Shown here: positions 9,764 through 17,566 of the stretch, piece by piece
How positions within the stretch are numbered: position 1 is the stretch's first letter
Layout of the letters: every line of letters begins with the position of its first letter
Source of the DNA: Arthrobacter sp. Edens01
GTDB taxonomy: Bacteria; Actinomycetota; Actinomycetes; Actinomycetales; Micrococcaceae
DNA: 64,000 bases
Reading direction: 5' to 3'
Assembly: GCF_001307035.1 (NCBI RefSeq)
Contig: NZ_LKIU01000002.1
Span: forward strand, 727,088 to 791,087
Translations under genes and position numbers: made by a program
Notes under the pieces: model-generated
Database searches by the model: none
What the model saw: the letters and a program-made list of their open reading frames with translations, nothing else
Told to the model about the DNA's origin: nothing

Positions 9764-10599
9764 CCGGAGTGCTGATCAGCGCAGCCGGGCTGCAGCAGGC
9801 GCTGGCAGGCGGGACGCCGGTGCGGCTGCTCGACGTGCGCTGGGAACTGGGCCGCAGCGACGGGTACCTGCGCTATCGGACCGGTCATCTTCCCGGCGCG
9901 GTCTACGTTGACCTGGATACCGAACTTTCGGCACCGGCAGGGGCAGGCGGGCGTCATCCGCTGCCTTCCCCGGCAGTGTTCGCAGCACTGGCCCAGGGCT
10001 GGGGAATCAACGACGGCGACCTGGTAGTTGCGTACGATGCCTCGGGTGGCGGCGCCGCTGCCCGGGCCTGGTGGCTGCTCCGCCACGCGGGTTTCGCGGA
10101 TGTCCGGCTGCTCGACGGCGGCCTGCAGGCATGGCAGGAAGCCGGGGGAGAACTCGAAACTGCCGACGTTACTGCTGTCCCGGGCAACGTGGTCCTTTCC
10201 TGGGGGCACATGCCCGTGCTGGACATCGACCGCGCCGCGGACCTGGCGCGGGTGGGAGTCCTTCTCGACGCCCGGGCCCCCGAACGCTACCGCGGAGACA
10301 GCGAACCCGTGGACCCGCAGGCTGGCCATATCCCCGGCGCCGTCAGCCTCCCCGCTGCGGGAAACCAGGACGAACGCGGCCGGTACCTGCCGGCCGGGGA
10401 ACTCAGGGAGAGATTCGCCGGCGCCGGCGCAGACGGCAGCAAGCCTGTGGGCACATACTGCGGCTCGGGCATCTACGCCTCCGCCCAGGTGGCCGCACTT
10501 GCACAGGCGGGCATCGAAGCGGCGCTGTATCCCGGCTCCTGGTCCGAATGGTCCTCCACGCCGGGGCGGCCAGTGGCAACCGGGACCGGGGACAGGTAG
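9760..10599 (+). CDS. sseA: sulfurtransferase, tandem rhodanese domains
   Basis: A 279-residue thiosulfate / 3-mercaptopyruvate sulfurtransferase with two rhodanese domains. The N-terminal, inactive domain includes LLDVRWELGRSDGYLRYRTG. The C-terminal domain carries the active-site loop YCGSGIYAS with Cys234 as persulfide carrier, and LLDARAPERYRG. The loop is closer to the thiosulfate/mercaptopyruvate type than to CDC25-like forms. GTG start, overlapping the upstream stop by 4 bp. Cytoplasmic; no signal peptide. Confidence 0.9.
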   Translation: MTGVLISAAGLQQALAGGTPVRLLDVRWELGRSDGYLRYRTGHLPGAVYVDLDTELSAPAGAGGRHPLPSPAVFAALAQGWGINDGDLVVAYDASGGGAAARAWWLLRHAGFADVRLLDGGLQAWQEAGGELETADVTAVPGNVVLSWGHMPVLDIDRAADLARVGVLLDARAPERYRGDSEPVDPQAGHIPGAVSLPAAGNQDERGRYLPAGELRERFAGAGADGSKPVGTYCGSGIYASAQVAALAQAGIEAALYPGSWSEWSSTPGRPVATGTGDR

Positions 10600-10690
10600 C
10601 GTCGAAGTCATGTTTACCGGCCGTCCCGTTCCGCCCCCGCTGCGTGTGCAGCTCCCTGGCGGGGACCGCCAGCCAGAGCAAGGAGAACGC

Positions 10691-11119
10691 ATGAGTACGC
10701 TTTTCACCAAGATTATTGAGGGTGAAATCCCAGGCCGTTTTGTCTGGAAGGACGACGACGTCGTTGCTTTCCTGAGCATCGGCCCCCTCGCCGACGGGCA
10801 CACCCTGGTGGTCCCGCGGCAGGAGATCGACAAGTGGACGGACGCTCCGGCAGACCTGCTGGCCAGGATGACCGCCGTTGCCCAGGCCATCGGCAAGGTA
10901 CAGGTGGACGTATTCGGTGCCGAGCGTGCCGGACTAACGATCGCCGGTTTCGAAATAGACCACCTGCACATCCACGTCTGGCCGGCGAACTCGCTGCAGG
11001 ACTTCGACTTCAGCCGCGCGGAAACCAGCCCCGACCAGGACAAGATGGCAGCCAACGCCGAAAAGCTGCGCGAAGGCCTGCGGGCCGCCGGCCACGGCGA
11101 GTTCGTTCCCGAGGCTTAG
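10691..11119 (+). CDS. HIT-family nucleotide-binding protein
   Basis: A 142-residue histidine-triad protein (nucleotide hydrolase or transferase, cytoplasmic). The triad HLHIHVW is near residue 99 and the N-terminal segment FTKIIEGEIPGRFVWKDDD is diagnostic. Start at the ATG at 10691 behind AAGGAGAACGC. A longer in-frame ORF from 10028 is a shadow of the sulfurtransferase gene. The stop codon falls in a 17-bp tandem duplication. Confidence 0.93.
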   Translation: MSTLFTKIIEGEIPGRFVWKDDDVVAFLSIGPLADGHTLVVPRQEIDKWTDAPADLLARMTAVAQAIGKVQVDVFGAERAGLTIAGFEIDHLHIHVWPANSLQDFDFSRAETSPDQDKMAANAEKLREGLRAAGHGEFVPEA

Positions 11120-11148
11120 CCCCGGCAGGAACTTAGCCCCGGCAGGAA
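11115..11148. repeat. 17-bp tandem duplication at HIT stop codon
   Basis: CTTAGCCCCGGCAGGAA occurs twice head to tail (11115-11131 and 11132-11148). The first copy contains the HIT-gene stop codon and the second reaches the convergent hrpA stop at 11149. It looks like a recent slippage duplication in the short convergent spacer. Confidence 0.85.
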
Positions 11149-14100
11149 CTACGCCGGCGCCAGCGCCTGGTTCAAAGCGGTCCGGATCCGTTTCTCTGAA
11201 ACGGACCGGGCCGTTCCCAGTTCCTGGGCGAAGAAACTGATGCGCAGTTCCTCGATCATCCAGCGCACCTCGGCCAGCGCCGGGGGAGTCCCGCGCCCGG
11301 GCGCCAAAGCCGCCACGGCGTCGTCGTAATCATCTTCCAGGCCCTGCACGACCGCCATGTTCAGCGAATCCCGCTGCACGTTGGTGGGCAGCTTTTCCAG
11401 CCGCCGCTCAATGCCGCCCAGATAGCGGGGCAGCTGGGCCAGCTGGGCATAGCCCGTCCGTGCCACGAAGCCCGGATACACCAGCTGTTCAAGCTGCGCC
11501 CGTACGTCGTTCAGGGCTGAAATCAGTGCCAGGGACGTGGTTCCCTTGAGCTGTTTCTGGATTCGCCGGGTGGCGGAAAGGACCTTTTCGACGATTGCAG
11601 TCACTGTGAAGACGGTGTCGATCAGATCCGCGCGAACCCTCTCGTACAGGGCATCGAACTCTTCCCTGGTCCAGGGCAGTTCCTCCGGCGTGAGCTTGTC
11701 GATCGCTGCCAGGGTGCAGTCCTCGATCAGGGCGGCCACGGAGCCGTGCGGATTCTGGCTGAAGGTGAGCTTCTCCGCGTTGCTCAGGTGTTCCAGCACG
11801 TACTTTGCCGGACTGGGCACCCGCAGCGCGAGCAGGCGGATCACGCCTGCACGCATTGCCGCGGCCTGCTCATCTGCGCTCTGGAAAACACGCAGGCCAG
11901 CGGTGCTGCCTTCGTCCACCAGGGCCGGATAGCCCGTGACAGTGTGGCCGGCCACGAGCGTATCGATCCGGCGCTCGATGGTGCCCACGCTCCACTCGGT
12001 GAGGCCGGTTTCCTCCCGGAAGGAGGACGATGCCTTCCCGTTCCCGTTTGCGGCGGCCGCGCGGGACGGCTTGGCCGTGGCTGTCTTCTGTGACGGCTTG
12101 ACGGTTCCGGGCGTGGCTCCCAGGGATTCTGCAATGGCACGGCGGGTTGCAGGGGCCAGCGACTCCTCCAGGGCGGCAAGGTCCTTGCCCTCATCCAGGA
12201 CCCGTCCGGAGGAATCCACCACGGTGAACCGCATCCGCAGGTGTTCCGGGATAGCGTCCCAGTTCCAGGAACCCGGAGGGATGATGTGTCCCTTCAGGCG
12301 GCGAAGGGCCAGCTCCAGCGACGGTTCCAGGGGATCCGACGCCGGGTCAAAGTCCGCTGCAAGGGCAGCTGCAGCAGCCCTCGCCACATCCGGGGCAGGA
12401 ATGAAGTTCTTCCGCACAGCCTTGGGCAGGGACTTGATCAGGGCCGTGATCAGCTCGGCCCGCAGGCCCGGAATCTGCCAGCGGAACGGTTCAGGATCCA
12501 GCTGGTTCAGGAAGAGCACCGGGACCTCGACGGTCACGCCGTCGTTGGCTCCCGGAACCCCGGGGGTGAACTCATAGGAGAGCGGCAGATCGAAGTCCGC
12601 ATAGCGGAAGGTCTTGGGGAACTCCGCTTCGTCCAGGCCGGCGGCGTCATCGGTGCGCAGTGCGTCCGGGTCGAAGTCCAGCAGCTTCGGGTCCTCATGC
12701 CGGGCATGTTTCCACCACTTGTCGAAGTGCCGTTCGGAGACCACTTCGCTGCCAATGCGTTCGTCGTAGAACTCGAACAGCGTTTCGTCATCCACACGCA
12801 GGCCGCGGCGGCGCACCCGGGTCTCCAGCTCTTCGACCTCGGCAAGCAGCGCCTGGTTGCGGTGGAAGAACTTGTGGTGGGTGCGCCAGTCACCCTCAAC
12901 GAGGGCATGCCGGATGAACATTTCGCGGGACAGCACGGGGTCGATCCGGCCGTAGTTCACGCTGCGGCGCGGAATCACGGGCACCCCGTACAGGGTGACC
13001 TTCTCGTAGGCCATCACGGACCCGTTGCGCTTGGACCAGTGCGGCTCGCTGTAGGTGCGCTTGATGAGGTGCGGCGCCACTTCCTCTACCCACAGCGGAT
13101 CAAAGCGTGCAGCGATCCGGGCCCAAAGCCGGGACGTCTCCACCAGTTCGGCGGCCATGACCCAGTCAGGGGACTTCTTGAACAGTGCCGATCCCGGGAA
13201 GACGGCGAACCGGGTCCCGCGCGCGCCGGCGTACTCACGCTTGCGCTGGTCGTACAGACCAATGTGGCTCAGCAGCCCGGACAGCAGGGAAATGTGGACG
13301 TCTTTTTCTTTCCCGACCGGATCCACATCGCCGGGGGAGAGAGTGATGCCCAAGGGCTTGGCCAGCTGGCGCAGCTGCGCGAACAGGTCCTGCCATTCGC
13401 GGATGCGCAGGAAGTTAAGGAACTCGTTTTTGCACAGTTTGCGGAACTGGGAGGAGGAGAGTTCCTTCTGTTTCTCCTGGACGTAGCGCCAAAGGTTCAG
13501 GAAGCCGGTGAAGTCCGAGTTCTCATCCACGAACCGCTTGTGCAGCTCGGCTGCCTTCTGCGCCCGTGCCGGGTCGTCCTTGGACGGCCGTTCGCGGGGA
13601 TCCTGGATGGTCAGCGCCGCAGCCAGGACCATGACCTCGCGGACGCAGCCGCGCTGCCCGGCTTCCACGATCATCCGGCCGAGGCGGGGATCAACGGGGA
13701 GCTGGGCAAGTTTGCGCCCGACGGCGGTGATCCCGCCCTTGGGGGCCAGCGCACCGAGCTCGCGGAGCAGCAGTGCGCCGTCGTTGACCGCCTTGGGATC
13801 CGGCGGCTGGACGAATGGGAAGTCCGCTACGTCCTTGGGCCCCTGTGCCACGCCCATGGCGGCCATCTGCAGGATGACGGCGGCAAGGTTGGTGCGCAGG
13901 ATCTCCGGGTCGGTGAATTCGGGGCGGGCCTGGAAATCCTCGTCGGAGTAGAGCCGGATGGCGATGCCGTCCGAGACACGGCCGCAGCGGCCCGAACGCT
14001 GGTTCGCCGAGGCCTGGGAAATACGCTCAATGGGCAGCCGCTGGACCTTGGTCCGGTGCGAGTACCGGGAGATACGGGCGGTGCCTGTGTCAATGACGTA

Positions 14101-15045
14101 CTTGATGCCCGGGACGGTCAGCGACGTCTCGGCAACGTTGGTGGCGAGCACAATCCGGCGGTGCTTGCCGGGGGAGAAGACCCGGTGCTGTTCCGCCAGG
14201 GACAAGCGGGCATACAGCGGCAGGATCTCGGTATTGGCGAGCCGCGGGTTGCGGGTGACCGTACCGCGCAGCGCGTCGGCGGCGTCGCGGATTTCACGTT
14301 CTCCGGAGAAGAAGATCAGGATGTCACCGGGAGCCTCACGGGAGAGTTCGTCTACGGCATCGCAGACTGCGTCCAGCGGGTCGCGGTCCTCTTCGAGCTC
14401 GTCCTCTTCTTCGTCGTCCGTCCCCAGTGCGGGCTGGTTCAGCGGCCGGTAGCGGATCTCCACGGGGAAGGTCCGGCCCGAAACTTCAATCACCGGAGCA
14501 GGAGTGCCGTCCGGCGCCGCGAAGTGCCGGGCGAAGCGGTCCGGGTCAATCGTGGCGGAGGTGATGATGATCTTCAGGTCCGGCCGCTCCGGCAGCAGCC
14601 GCTTGAGGTAGCCGAGGATGAAGTCGATGTTCAGGCTCCGCTCGTGGGCCTCATCGATGATGATCGTGCTGTACTTCCTGAGCTTGCGGTCATGCTGGAT
14701 TTCCGCGAGCAGGATGCCGTCGGTCATCAGCTTGACCTTCGTATCCCGGCTGGTCTCCCCGGTGAACCTCACCTGGAAGCCCACTTCGGCGCCGATCTCG
14801 ACGTCGAGCTCCTCCGCGATGCGTTCGGCGACAGTCCTCGCCGCGAGACGCCGCGGCTGCGTGTGGCCAATCAGCCCCTTCTCGGCCAGGCCCAGCTCCA
14901 GGCACATCTTCGGGATCTGGGTGGTTTTACCCGAACCTGTGGCACCGGCGATCACGGTGACCTGGTTGGCCGCGATGGCGGCCATGATGTCATCCCGGCG
15001 TTCCGAGACGGGAAGCTCCGGGGGATAGGAAATTGTCAGTGCCAT
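11149..15045 (-). CDS. hrpA: ATP-dependent RNA helicase HrpA (DEAH box)
   Basis: A large DEAH-box RNA helicase of about 1,298 residues, matching full-length HrpA (about 1,300). Motifs in order: Walker A GATGSGKTTQ, PRRLAARTV, DEAH in IIIDEAHERSLN, SAT in ITSATIDPDRF, and QRSGRCGRV. These are followed by the winged-helix/ratchet/OB region and the HrpA-specific C-terminal DUF3418 half. Probable roles are RNA remodelling and ribosome rescue. The ORF extends to 15255 inside the WYL gene, but the conserved N-terminus MALTISYPPELPVS starts at the ATG at 15045; a GTG at 15054 is an alternative. It lies 13 bp downstream of the WYL regulator and is probably co-transcribed with it. Confidence 0.94.
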   Translation of the reverse strand: MALTISYPPELPVSERRDDIMAAIAANQVTVIAGATGSGKTTQIPKMCLELGLAEKGLIGHTQPRRLAARTVAERIAEELDVEIGAEVGFQVRFTGETSRDTKVKLMTDGILLAEIQHDRKLRKYSTIIIDEAHERSLNIDFILGYLKRLLPERPDLKIIITSATIDPDRFARHFAAPDGTPAPVIEVSGRTFPVEIRYRPLNQPALGTDDEEEDELEEDRDPLDAVCDAVDELSREAPGDILIFFSGEREIRDAADALRGTVTRNPRLANTEILPLYARLSLAEQHRVFSPGKHRRIVLATNVAETSLTVPGIKYVIDTGTARISRYSHRTKVQRLPIERISQASANQRSGRCGRVSDGIAIRLYSDEDFQARPEFTDPEILRTNLAAVILQMAAMGVAQGPKDVADFPFVQPPDPKAVNDGALLLRELGALAPKGGITAVGRKLAQLPVDPRLGRMIVEAGQRGCVREVMVLAAALTIQDPRERPSKDDPARAQKAAELHKRFVDENSDFTGFLNLWRYVQEKQKELSSSQFRKLCKNEFLNFLRIREWQDLFAQLRQLAKPLGITLSPGDVDPVGKEKDVHISLLSGLLSHIGLYDQRKREYAGARGTRFAVFPGSALFKKSPDWVMAAELVETSRLWARIAARFDPLWVEEVAPHLIKRTYSEPHWSKRNGSVMAYEKVTLYGVPVIPRRSVNYGRIDPVLSREMFIRHALVEGDWRTHHKFFHRNQALLAEVEELETRVRRRGLRVDDETLFEFYDERIGSEVVSERHFDKWWKHARHEDPKLLDFDPDALRTDDAAGLDEAEFPKTFRYADFDLPLSYEFTPGVPGANDGVTVEVPVLFLNQLDPEPFRWQIPGLRAELITALIKSLPKAVRKNFIPAPDVARAAAAALAADFDPASDPLEPSLELALRRLKGHIIPPGSWNWDAIPEHLRMRFTVVDSSGRVLDEGKDLAALEESLAPATRRAIAESLGATPGTVKPSQKTATAKPSRAAAANGNGKASSSFREETGLTEWSVGTIERRIDTLVAGHTVTGYPALVDEGSTAGLRVFQSADEQAAAMRAGVIRLLALRVPSPAKYVLEHLSNAEKLTFSQNPHGSVAALIEDCTLAAIDKLTPEELPWTREEFDALYERVRADLIDTVFTVTAIVEKVLSATRRIQKQLKGTTSLALISALNDVRAQLEQLVYPGFVARTGYAQLAQLPRYLGGIERRLEKLPTNVQRDSLNMAVVQGLEDDYDDAVAALAPGRGTPPALAEVRWMIEELRISFFAQELGTARSVSEKRIRTALNQALAPA

Positions 15046-15058
15046 AGTTGGCACCAGT

Positions 15059-16039
15059 CTAATGCGTGGGCGGAATCTCCCCTGCTGCCCTTGCCAGGCG
15101 CCCCGCCGCTGTGCGGGCGCGTTCACGCATCTCTTCCGGTGCCAGGATTTCGAACTCCACACCCATGCCGGCCATGCGCACCAGAGGCTGGTCCAGCGAA
15201 TCCCACCCGCTGCGCAGGACGGTGTGGCCCGGTCCGTCCGCTTCCAGCACTGCAACCTCCGCGGGAACCTGCTCGGCTACTGCCGCAAGCGGCGAAGCGA
15301 TGCGGATAACGACGTCGTACCGGTAGGGACTGCGGGTGATCGCCGCCTGAACGTACGCCGCCAGGTCCTGTGCCGGGAGCGGCCGCGGCGCAAACTTCTC
15401 CCGGAGGACGGGCACCGACTGGCATCTGTCCACCCGGAACGTGCGCCAGTCCCGGCGTTCGGTACACCAGGCCACCAAGTACCAGCGCCGTCCCGTGCTG
15501 ACCAGTTTGTAGGGCTCCACGATCCGGCGGCCCTCCGCGGCCTCATGGGCCTGGTAGCGGAATGCGGCGGCCCGCCGTTCGGAGATTGCGGTCGAGAACG
15601 CGGTCAGGATCTCCGGGTTCACTGCGGAAACGGTGGCCGAAGGACCTGCCATGACGCTCACGGACTGGCGCAGGGCGGAGAACTTTGGCCGCAGCCGTCC
15701 CGGGAGGACCTGTTCCAGCTTCACCAGCGCCCGGATCGATGCCTCGCCGATTCCCGAGACCGGCCCGGAAGCGACGGCCGTCAGGCCCAGCGCGACGGCG
15801 AGCGCCTCCTCGTCGTCGAGCAGCAGGGGAGGCAGCTGCGCACCGGCGCCCAGCTGATAACCCCCGGCGATTCCGGGGGAAGCAGAGATCGGATAGCCAA
15901 GGCTGCGGAGCTTGCCGATGTCCCGCCGGACGGTGCGTTCAGTGACGGACATCCGCTCGGCCAGGGCGGAGCCGGTCCATTCGCGGCGCAGCTGCAGGAG
16001 GGACAGGAGATGCAGCAGCCTGGCGGAAGTCTCGAGCAT
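15059..16039 (-). CDS. WYL-domain HTH transcriptional regulator
   Basis: A 326-residue DeoR/YafY-type regulator. An N-terminal winged HTH (SALAERMSVTERTVRRDIGKLRSLGY) is followed by a WYL domain (RRWYLVAWCTERRDWRTFRVDR), a ligand- or nucleic-acid-sensing module, and a C-terminal WCX extension. It is directly upstream of hrpA on the same strand with 13 bp between them. The ligand is unknown. A TAGCTT hexamer ends 7 nt before the ATG, which may indicate a short or absent leader. Confidence 0.9.
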   Translation of the reverse strand: MLETSARLLHLLSLLQLRREWTGSALAERMSVTERTVRRDIGKLRSLGYPISASPGIAGGYQLGAGAQLPPLLLDDEEALAVALGLTAVASGPVSGIGEASIRALVKLEQVLPGRLRPKFSALRQSVSVMAGPSATVSAVNPEILTAFSTAISERRAAAFRYQAHEAAEGRRIVEPYKLVSTGRRWYLVAWCTERRDWRTFRVDRCQSVPVLREKFAPRPLPAQDLAAYVQAAITRSPYRYDVVIRIASPLAAVAEQVPAEVAVLEADGPGHTVLRSGWDSLDQPLVRMAGMGVEFEILAPEEMRERARTAAGRLARAAGEIPPTH

Positions 16040-16127
16040 GGTCCTAAAGCTACTCCGGGATGCGGACAGAAGCTGTCCTTGATCGAAACGGGTCTGGTGT
16101 CCACCTGCCTAATCGGGGAGGGGACAT

Positions 16128-16175
16128 GGCCGCAGTAACGCTGCTGTCGCGGGATCGAAGCGACGTTACTGGGCC
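16128..16175. repeat. interrupted hairpin between two minus-strand genes
   Basis: GGCC/GGCC and CAGTAACG/CGTTACTG arms (16128-16140 and 16164-16175) enclose an inner TCGC/GCGA pair, giving an imperfect long stem just past the stop of the 66-residue gene. No T-run follows. It may act as a weak terminator or RNA-stabilising structure. Confidence 0.4.
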
Positions 16176-16187
16176 AGGGCAGGCGCG

Positions 16188-16388
16188 TCAGTACCCCCGC
16201 GGCTGGTAGGGACGGTCGAGGTAGAGGTCCCGCGGATCCCGTACGTCCCACAGCGAATTGCCGTGCCATGGGCGGCCGGAGCTGACCGGAGGGAGGTGGC
16301 CCCGCCCGTCATTGCGGATGCCGATGATGACGGCGGCGATGCTCAGCAGGAGCAGTGCGGTTACGACGGCTATGAATAAGATTTCCAT
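16188..16388 (-). CDS. small single-pass membrane protein
   Basis: A 66-residue protein with one hydrophobic segment at residues 3-22 (ILFIAVVTALLLLSIAAVII) and a polar, Arg/Asp/Pro-rich tail ending DPRDLYLDRPYQPRGY. The composition suggests a real membrane-anchored protein rather than a shadow ORF; nothing competes on the other strand. No recognisable family. The Shine-Dalgarno is weak. The tail could interact with cytoplasmic partners, but function is unknown. Confidence 0.6.
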   Translation of the reverse strand: MEILFIAVVTALLLLSIAAVIIGIRNDGRGHLPPVSSGRPWHGNSLWDVRDPRDLYLDRPYQPRGY

Positions 16389-16469
16389 GTCTCAAGGCTG
16401 TGCCGTCCGGCCGGAAAAAATAAGTGACAGAAAGGACCATCATCAGTATGAAACTGCCATACTCTGGGC

Positions 16470-17504
16470 ATGCTGAAATCGGTAGCCGTGGTAGCGCTGG
16501 ATAACGTGGGTCCGTTTGAGCTGGGACTGGTGGCGGAGGTGTTCGCCCTGGACCGCTCACACCGCGGGACAGGAGTGCCCCGCTTCGATTTCAGGCTGGT
16601 CACCGATGTGCCGGGACCGGTACGCACCTCCGGCGGATACACGATCATGGTTGAGCGCGGGCTCGAAGCGGCAGCAGATGCGGATCTGGTGGTCATGGCG
16701 CCGTTTGGGCGATGGAAACCCGAACCCACCCCGGTTCCGCCCGCAGTGCAGGAAGTGCTTCAGCATGCCGTCCGGCGGGGCGCCTGGGTGCTTTCGGTCT
16801 GCACCGGAGCGTTCGCGCTCGCCGAAGCAGGCATCCTGGACGGCAGGAAGGCCACTACGCACTGGAGGAACGCGGGGCAGCTGGCCTCGGGCTATCCCCG
16901 GGTGGAAGTGGATGAAAACGTGCTCTACGTCCAGGACGGCAACGTGATTACGAGTGCGGGCACGGCAGCAGGCATCGACGCAGCGCTCCACCTTGTCCGG
17001 GTTGAGCTCGGAGCCAGGGCGGCGTCGTCAATTGCCAGGGACATGGTGGTGCCCCCGCACCGTGACGGCGGGCAGGCGCAGTACATTGACCGTCCGCTCG
17101 CCGTCACAGGCTGCGACACGCTGGAAGACACCCTTGTCTGGATCAGCGGCAACCTGGAGCAGGAGCATTCAATCACGGCGCTCGCAGCCCGGGCACACAT
17201 GTCAGAGCGCACTTTCGCACGCCGGTTCAAGGCCGAAACCGGCACAACGCCTTCGGCCTGGATCAATGCGCAGCGTGTGCTCCGCGCCCAGGAACTCCTG
17301 GAAGAATCCGAGCTGAGCATTGAAGAGGTTGCCCGGGCCTCCGGGTTCGGGCAGGCCGTCCTGCTGAGGCACCACTTCAACCGCGATGTGGGGATCAGCC
17401 CGGCCGCGTACCGCAGGGTCTTCCGCGGACGCGCGGTGCGGCACAGCCCCGGCCGGGGATACCCGCTCCACCCATACCCGCCGGCTGCTGCAGACGCCGG
17501 GTAG
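16470..17504 (+). CDS. GlxA-type AraC regulator with DJ-1/PfpI domain
   Basis: A 344-residue regulator of the GlxA family. Residues 1-185 form a DJ-1/PfpI (class I glutamine amidotransferase-like) sensor domain with the nucleophile-elbow segment SVCTGAFALAEAG. Residues 220-325 form an AraC-type double HTH (LAARAHMSERTFARRFKAETG, EVARASGFGQAVLLRHHF). The ligand is unknown; relatives respond to small metabolites. A CATACT hexamer ends 6 nt before the ATG and there is no clear Shine-Dalgarno, so a leaderless start is possible. Transcribed convergently with the pyruvate oxidase gene. Confidence 0.92.
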   Translation: MLKSVAVVALDNVGPFELGLVAEVFALDRSHRGTGVPRFDFRLVTDVPGPVRTSGGYTIMVERGLEAAADADLVVMAPFGRWKPEPTPVPPAVQEVLQHAVRRGAWVLSVCTGAFALAEAGILDGRKATTHWRNAGQLASGYPRVEVDENVLYVQDGNVITSAGTAAGIDAALHLVRVELGARAASSIARDMVVPPHRDGGQAQYIDRPLAVTGCDTLEDTLVWISGNLEQEHSITALAARAHMSERTFARRFKAETGTTPSAWINAQRVLRAQELLEESELSIEEVARASGFGQAVLLRHHFNRDVGISPAAYRRVFRGRAVRHSPGRGYPLHPYPPAAADAG

Positions 17505-17527
17505 TGTCCATGCCGCCGGACCGGGCC

Positions 17528-17566
17528 AGGGCAGGAACGGCGGGCGCCGGCACAGCGACCTGCCCT
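17528..17566. terminator. possible convergent terminator hairpin
   Basis: AGGGCAGG (17528-17535) and CCTGCCCT (17559-17566) pair across a GC-rich loop that can itself fold. It sits between two convergent genes and touches the poxB stop. There is no T-run, so it is only a candidate. Confidence 0.4.

Noticed and set aside
10028-10690. in-frame extension of the HIT protein
   Set aside because: This part lies out of frame inside the sulfurtransferase gene; the HIT fold starts at 10691 behind AAGGAG.
12241-15309. 1,022-codon plus-strand ORF opposite hrpA
   Set aside because: Antisense shadow of a high-GC gene; the minus-strand frame has every DEAH helicase motif.
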